Origin: Climacium dendroides
Taxonomy: Eukaryota > Streptophyta > Bryopsida > Hypnales > Climaciaceae
Length of the DNA: 64,000 nucleotides
Assembly (NCBI GenBank): GCA_950106755.1
Contig: OX467089.1
Coordinates: 1,862,501 to 1,926,500 of the forward strand
Reading direction: 5' to 3'
The notes under the pieces are model-generated. The model was not told where the DNA came from and searched no databases. It worked only from the letters and a program-made list of their open reading frames with translations. The translations under genes and the position numbers were made by a program. Below, piece by piece: positions 1-10,489 of this stretch. Numbering within the stretch: the stretch's first letter is position 1; every line of letters starts with the position of its first letter.

Positions 1-244
1 CGGAGCAGAATCCGGATCCGTTCTTACTCCCTCTAATATGTACAAACTTTAACTAATTTATAATCCTAAACCTAAGGTGGGACATAAGTAATAAACAAAG
101 AAGAATTTGAGGTTTGCAAATACATAAAGTGCAATGCAAAGGCATCCAAAACAAGTTTGCGAATACATGATTTGAAAATGGTTGAAAAGAAGTAGCAATA
201 TGCCATATTATTAATAGAAAATAGTCACCAAATGTACAAGTATT

Positions 245-720
245 GGATAAAATGCAATGGAAGCCTAGCCTACCATTACACTTCTGGTAGCAAAATATCA
301 CGTCTCCACTGCCTGTGTTAGGTATTGCAAATAGATTGTTTGAATGAGCAATTACATGAATGAAGAATGAAGTGGATGTTCAATTGCAACATGGTTCTAC
401 GCACAAACATTGTTTCTAGAAACAAGTCATCTAGACGCCACTTTTGAACTTTGAGAAATTGCACTCCAGACATTATAAGTTGTAGTGCCACGTATGAATG
501 TGCTGAGAGCAACGTTTGCAAGTTCAGTTTCTATAATATTTGTGCCCAAAACTATGTCGCAACTGAACATGCACTTCATTCTTCAATCACCATGTGATTG
601 CTCGTCCAAGCTTCTATGCATGACTATCACGAGCAATGAAAAAGTGACATTTTGACTACCCGGCATGTAATACTAAAGGGTTTGCAATGCTTACAATCTA
701 AATTGGATGTCCTTGCATTA
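245..720 (+). repeat. Foldback repeat, copy A
   Basis: This stretch has two arms (about 245-430 and 540-715) that are imperfect inverted copies of each other. Both contain a GAGCAAT block next to a motif close to GAAGAATGAAGTG, or its complement. The same unit recurs in opposite orientation near 27250-27720. No coding capacity is evident. The arms look like a foldback or MITE-like element. I could not define exact ends or a target duplication. Confidence 0.6.
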
Positions 721-1098
721 TATAGCCAACCTGATATTTTTCACATATTTTTCACATATTTGTTTTTCTGTTTTCCCAAAATTGTCATGATTGTGTACAT
801 AGCTATAGTGAGTGTGATTCACTCACGCAATGTGTACTAAACCCGCGATTGCACGATGTGTTCATATATATGGAGTACTCTTCCAATGTACAATATAGAC
901 CACTATTACATGTCTAATTGACTATTAAGCAACTCGAATGCCTTAAAAATCTCAGGCCCACGATTGTAACCATTATCCATTTTTTTTATACTCTTTTAGA
1001 CTTTATAGCCTTTGCATTTGTGTCATCTTTTGATCCCATGCATCCAAAATTGGATGAATGCTTTGGTTGTACAAAACTCCATCGTGTATTTGTGTCCT

Positions 1099-1449
1099 CT
1101 ATACATCTAGGGGTTCAGCTCGAGGACGAGGATGCAGAGGACCGTGAGAGCGTGCACAAATGACCTCCTCACTTGGTGGTTTGGGTACCAAACAATCTGG
1201 TAGCATTGTAGATATAGGGACCCCAAGGCTATCATACAATTTTCTTTGCAGTAATCTCTTGGAAGTCGAAGGTGGCATTCGTGAAGCAAAGGGATCAGTG
1301 GACCAAAGAGGTGAAGGAGAGCATGATTTGGACAGAATGGGAGTCCTACTTGGTGGACTATCCACCACACCGTCTTCGACGAGTCCCAAAGAGAAGTCCA
1401 TCATAGAGTTGGCCGTCGCTACTGAGTAGAGGAAGTTCCCTGTGCTCAA
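1099..1449 (-). pseudogene. Repeat-family protein fragment, copy 1
   Basis: This is an open minus-strand frame of 116 codons whose N-terminal half is clearly related to another minus-strand frame at 5332-5625. Shared blocks in order are an AxANSxMDFS motif, a DGVVDSPP motif and a KSCSPSP motif. The family is not recognised. The Ser/Pro-rich composition and the absence of any known domain prevent a functional call. That the protein-level blocks are kept in both copies shows this frame was once coding. It lies about 570 bp downstream of the FCP1-like pseudogene on the same strand and could be a 3' part of the same repeat. That link is inference. Confidence 0.4.
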
Positions 1450-2022
1450 GATTGCATTTTGTCCGTACTCCAGAAATGAGTCTATTGATGCTGAGCAAGG
1501 AATAACAGCTTTACAGATGGTATCAACACCCAGAACAAAATTCTATAAATAGAAGGAAGACAAAGCAAATACTAAGACCACAGAGTAATGACAAGATGCA
1601 ATATAAAGGATGAGCAAAGAAAGCAATATCAACGATGGCAAAACAAAAACACGAAGAAGTTGAGCCAAGTTAAATTAGAATACAATTCTATAGTCAAAAA
1701 ATCTTTTCAATTATTCATTTCAAAAACAAATATGTACAGATTGAGGGAAACTAGAACGCAAAGCCTATTCACAATTTAGGTCGCACCGAGCTAAAATGTC
1801 AAACAATCACATAAGTTCACCAGCGTCCCAAGCACCTAAAATGCCCTAACCCATAGCCCTATAATAGAGACCCTATTTCAGGATACTTGAAAGTCTAACT
1901 ATCTCTATAAGCTTGTTGTATTCTTTTTTGTTTCGCTCATCGCAGAGCATTTTCCATCCCATCTTCCTCGATGTACTGTCACGATATGATTTCAAGCCCT
2001 CATCTCTTGCGAGATGAAGGTG
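1450..2022. other. Spacer, nothing recognised
   Basis: This is AT-rich sequence between two minus-strand pseudogene pieces. Short plus-strand frames here have no family features. It could be intronic if the two flanking pieces belonged to one gene. Confidence 0.3.
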
Positions 2023-2677
2023 CTAAAACCACGGAAGAAGGAAGTCAAGGAGAAATGTGTCCTTTGGACCGTTGCCCTTGTTGCTCCAAGAGTCTAGGAG
2101 AAGCAGATTTTTTGACTTGTTCATGATGTGTTTGTACGGGCTATTGTCAACTATTAAAATATTCGAAGACTTGAATTTCCCACGGTGACCATTGAAGAGA
2201 GGACTAAGGTTCTTGAAAAAAAGTTCCTTAGCTGTTTCAAGCTCTTTGTACATCTTGACATACCTGGAACTATCCCTGCACTTCAACATCGTGCAGGATT
2301 CTTGTGAAAATACAAAATCTGGATATCTCAAGCTCTTGAATAGATAAAGGCAGATTTCATCAACAGTGGACTTTTTCATGGAGCTCCACACCGAGACATA
2401 ACAAAACAAACCTAACTAACGCAAGAAGTTTCTGCAGTTCGGACGGACAAACATTAGTTTTGGTCCCACAACAATGGGAATGGTAGCCGAATGCAGTTGC
2501 CTAGCGTCCCCAACGTATTTTGACCAACCTTTTGACTTGAAATCTTCGGTGACACATAATATTCCATTCAAGTCCAGGATGACGTACAACCACCTATCCA
2601 CCAACCTGGACCTCAATGCGACCGGGACATCCTCCGACGTCCCTTCGTGATGACTCGGAGGATCTGATCTTTGCTAT
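2023..2677 (-). pseudogene. FCP1/NIF-type HAD phosphatase-like, amber-interrupted
   Basis: The frame contains the core of the FCP1 homology (NLI-interacting-factor) branch of HAD phosphatases. It starts with the nucleophile-region motif LDLNGILC. Next come a VRPNCRNFL block, VSVWSSM (the usual second conserved strand), FSQESC, then ILIVDNSPYKH near the end, the place of the DDSP motif in this family. The second catalytic-loop position is Asn (DLN instead of DxD), as in some plant members, so activity is uncertain. A single in-frame TAG at 2416-2418 splits the frame just after the NFLR block, and homology continues without a shift. The upstream frame opens at about 2677, after a possible acceptor. 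The frame ends with another TAG at 2023. Such phosphatase-like genes are often multicopy in plants. I read this one as a decayed copy. Confidence 0.65.
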
Positions 2678-3345
2678 CAAATGGTAAAAAACAGAGCTAG
2701 TTGTCGCAACCTAACTTTTTGATTTTTTTCTCTCTATCGTGTTTTGAGACACGAAATTCAGAAAAGTATACTTGGATTCGTACAGAAAGAAAGGAAAAGC
2801 TAAAAGTTAGGAAGACTATGGAAGTAAGCCCTGAATGAATTGGAATATGGAGCGGAACGGATATCAAAAACGAATTCGGTCTAGTCCCATGACCGGAGGA
2901 ACGGATCCAGGATCTGCGCTCGAAAAATCGGAAAAAAATAATGATTAGGTTTCCAGGGTACAAAAGAGACTGCTTTAGGGTTTGGGCTATCATTTGCACC
3001 TGGGAGCGCTCGCATACCTACCACGCTCTTAGTGATTTCTGTCTGTGAAAGTGCTCGAGTGTGTTGTGAGTTTCTAGGTTTTGTAAGAGTGAAGGTGTTT
3101 GTGAGGGTGTAAGCTTCTATAAATTTGTTTCTTCTATGCAAGTGATTGATGTTCCTTTGCGCTAAGTGAGGAAAAGAGTTGATTGCGTATCTTTGAGAGC
3201 GGCCGATTGAGGACGAGTGAGCGCTGCGAGAATCTGCGTGAAGATTGGCACAAGACATAACTCGGTTGAGGCCGAGGAGTGAATTGTGAGGAAACGGAAC
3301 GTGCGGCCAGGAAAGAAGTGAGGTAGTGATTTGGAGAGGAGACAG
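2678..3345. other. Spacer before gag-like copy 1
   Basis: Overlapping minus-strand frames in this stretch show no family motif. The last 300 bases may hold the leader of the plus-strand gene that begins at 3346. I see nothing else I can support. Confidence 0.3.
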
Positions 3346-4890
3346 ATGCCGCAGTTAAAGCGCGGTAGAAATCAGGGCCAAACGAGTGCACACAAAATAG
3401 AAATCAAGGTGAGAAAGGTGGCGCCTTTAGAGCCCAATAATGAGCGGGAGAGAGCGGAGTTAATGGAAAACCTCTCCGCCATAGGGTGCGCGGGTTTCTT
3501 TGGAAAACCCTAGGGCTTCCAGAGTGAAGCCATAGTTAGGGAGCTCATAGATGGAGCCCCTAACCAGTTTGATAACTCCCTTCGATCGGCTCCGCCTATG
3601 TGGACGCGGGAGATTTGGAGGAGAGTTTACGACTTTGAGGAAGGTTGTATAGTGCAGGCCAGTCGAAAGGGAGACTTCGTGTGCGGAAAGTTCAAGGGAG
3701 CAGCCAACCCCAAGGACGGATTCACCATTGAAGACTATGTCAACGCACGACACCGGCGGCTGCTCGAATTTTTGGTGCCCATCCTACATCCGGAAAATCC
3801 CACCCGGGTGACCTCCACGATCGGAAATGCTATTTTTGGAACCCTGAGTAGGGAAAAGAGGATGGATTGGGTGGGCTACATTCATACGTTGGTGAATGTC
3901 CTGGTCTCAAATGTGGGAAAGAGTAGGGCTACTCCGGTATGCCCTTACCTTTTCTACTTGTACAAGGACCAGAGTCTCTTGACTTCAGAGGAGAACAAGG
4001 AATGGAGAGCTCAGATGGCTCTCCAGACGTGCGGTGGATCGGATGAAGAATCCGAGACGGAACCGAAGGGTGAAAACCCTAAGAAGAGGGCTTGGGAAGA
4101 GGAAGAAGGAGAGGAGGAAGAGAAAGCCCCTCTCAACCGAAGGAGAACCAAGCGGACGCCCAGTTTAAGGGGCTCTCCTTCAATGCCTCGCAGGGACAAA
4201 GGACCAAAACTGGTGGAAAGAGTGGAGCCAGTCATCCCGAAGAAGTAGGAGCCAATGGAGGTGGTCAAGTAGAGACCCACTCTAGTGTCTCAGATGACGG
4301 ACTTGACGGGTCCATATAACAACCTAATCCGGATTCTCAGTGCAGTGAGAGCGGATTGGGAGATCAAGACCACTACGCTTTGTGAAGTGGTGGACTTGGT
4401 GGGAAGTACTCCAACTAGTGGGCTACCGAAAGCCGTGGCAAACTGCATCAACAACCCTGATAATGTTCGGGAATTAGAAGAAAGGTTGTTGAAGTAGAAC
4501 ATCAACCAGCAGGAGACGGATGAGCAGGTGATCCGATTGCGAGGGGAGATCCAAGCCTTCCGGAAGGACTTGGATGCTAGTTGTGATCAGATGAAGGCTG
4601 CAAGTTCTTTGATGAGGGAATGCACAAGGATCAGAAACCTTCTGGTACCCGCATCGCTCGCATCTTAGCTGACTTTGCCGGAGAGGTAGAGGAGACCATG
4701 AAGGAATTTCGGAAAGACGCTAAAGGGTTGGAGGACAACATCCGGAAGTTCCAGAGTGGATTGGTCTCTCTATCCGGGATTTTGATCCCGGATGAGTTCG
4801 ATGAGGTGGAAATCCTGGATGGGAAGTTTGAGACTCCAGTCTCCAAGGAGAAGGACGGAGGAAGAACTTCCACTTCAAACATAATATTCA
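3346..4890 (+). pseudogene. Plant transposon / gag-like protein, copy 1
   Basis: One frame runs from the ATG at 3346 to about 4665 and is broken by TAG codons at 3511, 4246, 4270 and 4495. It then shifts by one base near 4620-4660 and continues to about 4890. The part after 3598 has a compact helical domain (blocks RRLLEFLVPILHP, STIGNAIFG, YLFYLYKDQ). It resembles the 'putative plant transposon protein' type of domain (PF20167-like) seen in retroelement gag regions. An acidic/basic linker with a run of Glu and a KKR cluster follows, then a heptad-rich coiled coil. It is homologous along its length to 6232-7314. I infer a structural or nucleic-acid-binding protein of a repeat family. The family assignment is tentative, and this copy is clearly damaged. 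Confidence 0.5.
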
Positions 4891-5331
4891 TTAAAATGAG
4901 AGTATTCCACCAAAATGAGAGTTACAAAAGTCTAATTTCATTCAAAAACGGAGAAGAGAATTCCTCAAACAATATTCAAATCATACAAGAATTAAAATCA
5001 AATGAAAACAAGTAGGAATCAAATATCAGAACCACAAGGTAAACGTTCATATTGACCTTTCACTTGTACACCATGAGTTGTTCCATACATCTTCAACTAT
5101 GCTTGGCTAGGTCCAGTGACACTATATTTCAGGCAACGAACTATAAAGGACAGTAATGTAATTCATTACATTGCACTGTGTACACTGTAAAAGCTACGAG
5201 TGCGATTCACTCGAGCGCTGAGTTGTTTTGTAATATGCACATTGAGCTTTCATGAAGCATGAATGTATGACTCTACACTATGAACAAATACTATACGTAT
5301 CATTTACTCTTGAGCTCCACGATTGCCTTTG
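4891..5331. other. Spacer, AT-rich
   Basis: This follows the 3' part of gag-like copy 1. It holds no recognised gene, only short open frames with no motif. Confidence 0.3.
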
Positions 5332-5625
5332 TCATCTTCGGCCTGTGGTTGTACTTGCTTGTAATCCAAGAGCTTGAAAAATCCTCATACTTCTTTGAAC
5401 ATCTGAGGAAGGACCCACGTCCTCACTATATAGTTTCTGTTGTGTTGCTCTATCGCAAGGTGAGGACAACATCGGTGTAGCAAAAACATCGCTAGACTTC
5501 ATGGGCGATGGAGAACATGATTTTAGATGATGTGGAGCTGAACCCGGGGGACTATCCACCACCCCATCATCAACGAGCTTTATGGAGAAGTCCATTGTTG
5601 AATTTGCAATGGCAGCCAAACACAT
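5332..5625 (-). pseudogene. Repeat-family protein fragment, copy 2
   Basis: This minus-strand frame of 97 codons aligns with the one at 1099-1449. It has the same ordered blocks (ANSTMDFS, DGVVDSPP, KSCSPSP) with many synonymous differences, so this frame was coding in a common ancestor. The flanking DNA (GAAGTTTCCTGTACT here, GAAGTTCCCTGTGCT in the other copy) is also similar, so the duplicated unit is larger than the frame. Function is unknown. Each copy lies upstream of a plus-strand gag-like ORF, which suggests a duplicated composite unit. Confidence 0.4.
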
Positions 5626-6231
5626 GAAGTTTCCTGTACTGTGGGAGTCCCAAATAGGGCCTTAGAAGTTTTTAGGAGGAATTGAGGATATAGTGGGTTC
5701 ATCTAAATAAATTTTTTGTCTTTTTGCTATAAAAATAGAGCAAGGAGAGAGAAAAACCGGAACCGGAAAATCGAAAAACCTTAACTCCATAATAGAGTTA
5801 ATGGTTACTCTTGAAAACCGAAACCAGAAAATCAATAACCGGGAACGGGATTGATTTCAGTTGGTATTCCAAAAGACATGGCTTAGTAGAAACCGGAAAC
5901 CGGAAGTTAATGGTCATCCCTGGATAATGATGAGCAAAGTAGTGGTCCGGAGGATTTCACGGCGAACCTCCAACAGCCATTTTAACGGTCCAGTGACTGG
6001 AAACGTCAAAACCAACGGTTGGAAACGGGAAGTAGGAAAAATTCAATGTCAGACCTTTTTCCAGTTTCTTCGGCAAATTATAACTTGGGAATTGTTTCCA
6101 TTAGGGTTCATAGTTGATTGGAGAGTTTCCGGTTTTTCTTGACAATTTGAGTTTCCGAGTAAGCCAATGCTACAGTGCGAACGACTACTGTGAGGGTTAG
6201 TCGGAGAAGAGAAAGGGAGAGCACTGCAACC
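5626..6231. other. Spacer with AACCGGAAA-type short repeats
   Basis: Between about 5750 and 5900 the motif AACCGGAAA and close variants recur many times. TTAACTCC and GAGTTAAT form a short inverted pair near 5780. The remainder has no recognised feature. It may contain the leader of the gene starting at 6232. Confidence 0.35.
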
Positions 6232-7314
6232 ATGTTTGGGAGTGAGGCTAAGGAAGAGACCCCCACCACGAAGATATCGCTTAAAAATATTGTTCCGGTT
6301 ATTCCGGAAGATGCGGAAGAAAGAGCAGACTTGGTGGAGGATCTTAGTCAGATGGGCTGTACAGGGCTGATAGAAAGGCCCTAGAGTTTCAAAGACGAAA
6401 TGATGGTGCGGGAGATATTGCATCCACAATCGAACGAATGGAGGAAGACTGTGAAGGTGTTTCCGGACAAGTGGACCACAAGAGTATGGCAGGAGGTTTA
6501 CGGTTTTGCCCAGAACGAAGAAGGGATGGCGTTCTGGATAGACAAGTCCACAGTGGGTAAGTTTCGGAACGCCCCTTATACAAAAGATGGATACACAGTG
6601 AGTGACTGCAAGGATGAACGAGAGAAGAGGGTGCTAGAGTTTCTAGTTCCGATTCTCAGTCCAGATAGTGAAAACCGGATGACCATCACTTTGGGAAATA
6701 CGATCTTTAGTGCACTGTCCGAAGACAGGAAGGTAGATTGGGGGTTAATCTTGAGAGATTATGTCACCAAACTATGCAAGGGAGTGGGAAAGACTAAACC
6801 ATCTAGCCTTTCCCCATTTCTTTTTCATTTGTATCATGCCCAAGATTATATGAGGGCGCAAGAGAGACAAGAATACACAGTCCAGGAGGTCAAACTGGCC
6901 CACGGGATGAAACCTGACTCCGATGATGAGATGGAAGAGATAGATGTTAAGAGAGAGACTTCCGGTTTGTCGGAAAAACCGGAATCGGAAAAGAAGAAAA
7001 GGAAAGAGGTCCAGATAGAGAAAGAGAAGGATCCAATCTGGAACAGCGATCTCTTAGGGTCGATTATAGGGGAGCTCAAGAAAGTCTGGGAAGAACATGA
7101 GAAAGAGAGAAGTACCTTGAAAAAGGTATGTAAGTTGTTGGGGGATATTCCTAGGACAGAGTGTGTAGAGCAAATCCAGAACCTGATAGAGGATGTTGAG
7201 GGAAGATCCGGAAAGGCAAAATATCAAGATTTGGCGGATGAATTGCTGTCCCTGAAAGAAAAACTGAGTAGACAGAAACAGGAAAGTGAGCGTAACCAGA
7301 AATATTCAGTTTAA
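6232..7314 (+). pseudogene. Plant transposon / gag-like protein, copy 2
   Basis: The ATG at 6232 opens a frame of 50 codons that ends in TAG at 6382-6384. The same frame then continues unbroken for 310 codons to a TAA at 7314. The first segment aligns with the start of copy 1 (blocks ERADLVEDLS and GCTG), as does the long segment (RVLEFLVPILSP, TLGNTIF, PFLFHLYHAQD), followed by a Lys/Glu-rich linker and a coiled-coil C-terminus. The downstream ATG pair at 6400 could start a 304-residue protein by itself. Compared with copy 1 this copy is well preserved. Function is inferred only as a gag-like or transposon-encoded structural protein. Whether the TAG is a decay mutation or is read through cannot be settled from sequence alone. 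Confidence 0.5.
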
Positions 7315-7379
7315 ACTGTAGAGACAATTGACCGGATTAAGGACATGACAACATTGATGCGCTATTTGGAAGATGGAGC

Positions 7380-8404
7380 ATGCTTTTGAAGAAGGAGAAC
7401 CTCCCTACAATTTCTGCACTCATGAAGTCATTCATGGATGTGGATTCCATCCCAACTATTCCTCATCTCATTGAAGAGGTGCCCGATTTTAAGGGTTTCA
7501 TTGCAGATTCATTTGTGGATGGCAATGATATCCTTGTTGGACACACGAAACCACAGCAAGTAAAGTTCTACCTAAATTCAACGAGATGTCTAGTCATGAA
7601 GTACAAGCTTCTGTGCACGAATGTCGATTGGTTAGGGAAAGATGGAAGAGGCATTAAGTTGTGGAAAGAAGATGTTGAAGGGCGAAGTTTGTAGCCACGC
7701 GGTTCGCCATTACCAATTCCATTGAAGTCTATGAAAGGCTTGGAAGACATTGTGAAAGGTGTGTCGGGGTTTGTGAAGTATTGGGACAATTTATGCAATG
7801 CGGATATCACTGGGACTACCGAAGACGTTACGAGCATGTGGTGAAGTACTGGCGTGGCATAAAGGCAACATTGATGGAACCATTACCTACATTTTATGTT
7901 TTAAGGGATGGTTTTTGGCCAACTACTCGTGTTCAAGCAAGTCAAGTGGATCAATTAGATGATGATGGTGGAGATTGTGAAGAGTTTGAAGAGGATGAAG
8001 CATACATTGAACCATTGAATGGTCGCCCGAATCCTTCCTTTAGAGTGGCTCAAGATCTTTTTGAAGGCTATTTTGTTGCAATTTGACCTACAGATGGTGA
8101 CTCCCATCCAATTTGGATTGCTAGGGCATTGTCTGATCCGAACTCCAACCCAGAAAATCCAAATTGTGTCCTCATTCAATACTTCCGTCCGACATCAAGA
8201 AATCAAGATGTCCAAAACTTCTATACTGGATGGGATAGCATAAGAGGTCTACATTGGAGGGTTGATGAAACTGAACCTCCGGTTTGGCAGGACACGGATG
8301 CTCTTATGACAGTATAGAAGTCAAGGATTCAAAAGGACACTATGGAGTGTATGATCAAGATTCCAACTATACAAATTGAAGTCATTAACCAAAGTTTGAC
8401 TTCA
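7380..8404 (+). pseudogene. Unrecognised multi-domain gene relic with possible reader-like C-terminus
   Basis: Three successive open segments (7380-7694, 7781-8086, 8087-8317 and on to about 8404) read as one protein after a TAG at 7692, a frame change near 7830, a TGA at 8084 and a TAG at 8315. The stops at 7692, 8084 and 8315 sit where Trp is plausible (contexts SL_PRG, FVAI_PTDG, TV_KSR). The middle carries an acidic stretch (DDDGGD, EEFEEDE). The C-terminal third has spaced aromatics (HPIWIARAL, VLIQYF, FYTGWDS, LHWRVD), which recalls a Tudor/BAH-like fold. I do not recognise the family and do not assign a function. It starts only 65 bp after gag-like copy 2 on the same strand, so both may belong to one repeat. 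Confidence 0.4.
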
Positions 8405-8800
8405 TATAATTGAATGGCATAATCACATGTTTGTATATATGGCATGTTTTATTTTATATTTAACATCCTTATATTGTGTGTAATAGATGGAATTTATATA
8501 ATTATTACAATAGATGGTATACGTTTGAATTTTCTTGGTTTGGATTTATAGTTTGGTATTGCTTGTATGTTTTGAAATGTACGTTTTGTTTTTACAAAAC
8601 AAGTGTATTCAATTTCAATTTCAATATACTTTTTATTGTACTTTTGAATTTAATTTTTTTCTTTCTTTTCCATCATTTTACTTTATTTTTTGGAATGCAC
8701 TTACGTTATAATATCTATGAATATTAAATTTGAAAGTGTGATGCAATTGAAAAAAATGGGTAGTGGATATAACCACTTTGTTTTTGATAACCATGTTAAA
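8405..8800. other. AT-rich spacer
   Basis: This is strongly AT-rich (T-rich top strand around 8460-8700) with no recognised gene. It may be the 3' flank of the preceding relic. Confidence 0.3.
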
Positions 8801-8901
8801 CACTTATCATATTTCAGATAGGGGGCTTGGTTTCTAAGTTGCCTGCATAGGTCATGCAGGCAACTTGAAAACCAAGTCCCCTATCTGGAATATGACAAGT
8901 G
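8801..8901. repeat. Near-perfect 47-bp-arm hairpin
   Basis: The two arms (8801-8847 and 8855-8901) are separated by a 7-nt loop, TAGGTCA. Comparing base by base I count 42 Watson-Crick pairs, 3 G:U pairs and 2 A:C mismatches, with no bulge. The short sequence GCCTGCATAGGTCAT at the loop is repeated just outside the right arm (8901-8915). This could be a young foldback element or a source of small RNA. The sequence alone does not separate the two. Confidence 0.75.
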
Positions 8902-8920
8902 CCTGCATAGGTCATTAGGC

Positions 8921-9040
8921 AACACTAAGTCATGTATGTCTCCCAACCGCTCATACAAATTCAATGAGAATCGAACTCGGACCGCCTAAATGAGATAAAT
9001 AAATCCTCACAATCAACCGCAGAGCTCATGACTTGGTGTT
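8921..9040 (-). mobile_element. tRNA-derived SINE-like unit
   Basis: Read on the minus strand, GAGTTCGATTCTC (8966-8978) matches a pol III B box with a perfect GTTCGATTC core. The stretch TGAGCTCTGCGGTTGA (9013-9028) resembles an A box about 35 nt upstream. The unit is bounded by 14-nt inverted sequences (8921-8934 and 9027-9040, one mismatch) that would pair like a long acceptor stem. I see no anticodon arm that would make it a true tRNA. A tRNA-derived SINE or tRNA relic is most likely. Confidence 0.45.
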
Positions 9041-10440
9041 TAATATGGCATGATCTCTATATATATTAATAAAAACATTGATCTCTGAATTTCAACTCAT
9101 GTTGATTAAAGACTCTATGTGTCACTACACTCTCATTTTAATGGAAATTGCACTCAAAAACTAATAATTTTAGTATTTGTCAACCTAAATTATTTACTAA
9201 AAATTCATTTGTATTGGTATCAAAATCGACAATATTATTTTGAGAAGGTCCAATACTCTCAAAATTTTGAATATTATGTTCACACTATGCTATCCCAAAC
9301 ACTCAATTTTCATTAAGCCTTAAAAATGAGATTTGCATGCAATTTCAATCATTCTTTAAACATTCAACTTGCTCATCATTGCATTACCAATTTTTCTCTA
9401 TAACCATGTGCAATGAAAATTGCAATTTTACAATGACAAGTGAAGGAAAGTTCACTAAAACCTCAATTTCGGCCTCATAGTAGGGCCAGCAGACATCCCT
9501 TTACTAAAACAACCATCAGCGCCTCAAATTCGCTCCAATTCAGGTGATATTGGTCTTATTTGAAAGCTAACTTAGAAGTGCATCTCTCCTACAAATTTCG
9601 TTGGAATCAAAGTCTCCGTCTATACACTATAGCTCTTCAAAGTTAGCAGTCTTTCATGGCCGCGGCAACACACCATCTCCCACAAAATTGGTTGCCTCAA
9701 TCTTGTCCCTGCTCCAATTTGGGCAAGTAATAGCTTCTTGGGAAGTTGACTTCAATACGCTCCATCCCTCCAAAATTTAGCTTCATTAGAGTCTTCACGC
9801 TCCCGCAATCGCTCCTCAAAGTGGGAAGTTACAAGGGGATTCTAAAAACCTAATTTTCTCTTCATGTTCTCTCTCAATCTCCCATCTGACCTCACCAAAC
9901 CTCACTTTTCACCCCATCTTTACCTCAAAATGTGAAAACCTATTCAACTAATTGCCTACACTCTTAATCTAATTCCTTGCAATCATTGTTTTCTTCTCTC
10001 CTCCTCTAAAAACACCAAACACTCAAAAACACAAGAAAAGAAGAGGAAGAAGGAGCTCTTAATCCTAATTCAACTTTTACCCCAACTTCCTAACTAACTA
10101 ACACTCCTAATCATTTCATCCATCACTAATTTATTGAAAATCCATTAAATCACTATTTATTGCCTAAAGTAGTGTTTCTACCACTAGGGTAATGTTCTCA
10201 TAGTAGTTTTAAGTTTGATGGCTTCTTTTGTGCTTTTCATATCTCTTCTTTTTTGTTGGTTTTCAATTTATATTTTGATCCATTTTCAACTTTTAATCTT
10301 TGTTTCCAATTCTTTTTTGTATTAATGGTTATAGTTTACTTTAATGTACTAACATTCTTGAACTTAAAATCTCACACATAGTTTTTACATTTTTAATTAT
10401 ATTAAAGGTGAACCATTATGGTGGATCGCAAGGTGTTACA

Positions 10441-10489
10441 CTAATTAACCCTAAACCTTAAACCCTATAATCCAAACCCTAAATTTTGC
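10441..10489. repeat. Degenerate telomere-type tract (CCCTAAA variants)
   Basis: Four AACCCTAAA-like units, with variants such as CCTTAAA and CCCTATAAT, occur in a row. This matches the plant telomere repeat or telo-box in degenerate form. It is too short and too diverged to call an interstitial telomere with confidence. Confidence 0.35.

Noticed and set aside
3412..3513. An intron from AAG|GTGAGA to CCCTAG that would remove the copy 1 amber
   Set aside because: The interval is conserved at the protein level with copy 2 (many synonymous changes), so it is coding; copy 2 has no matching donor.
2416..8317. Reassigned genetic code with UAG as sense
   Set aside because: TGA stops and frameshifts also occur in these genes, and decay of CAG/TGG codons explains most ambers; VPS13 shows no in-frame TAG in the exons I read.
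8921..9040. Functional tRNA gene
   Set aside because: B box is good, but no anticodon stem-loop or proper acceptor/D-arm layout can be drawn.
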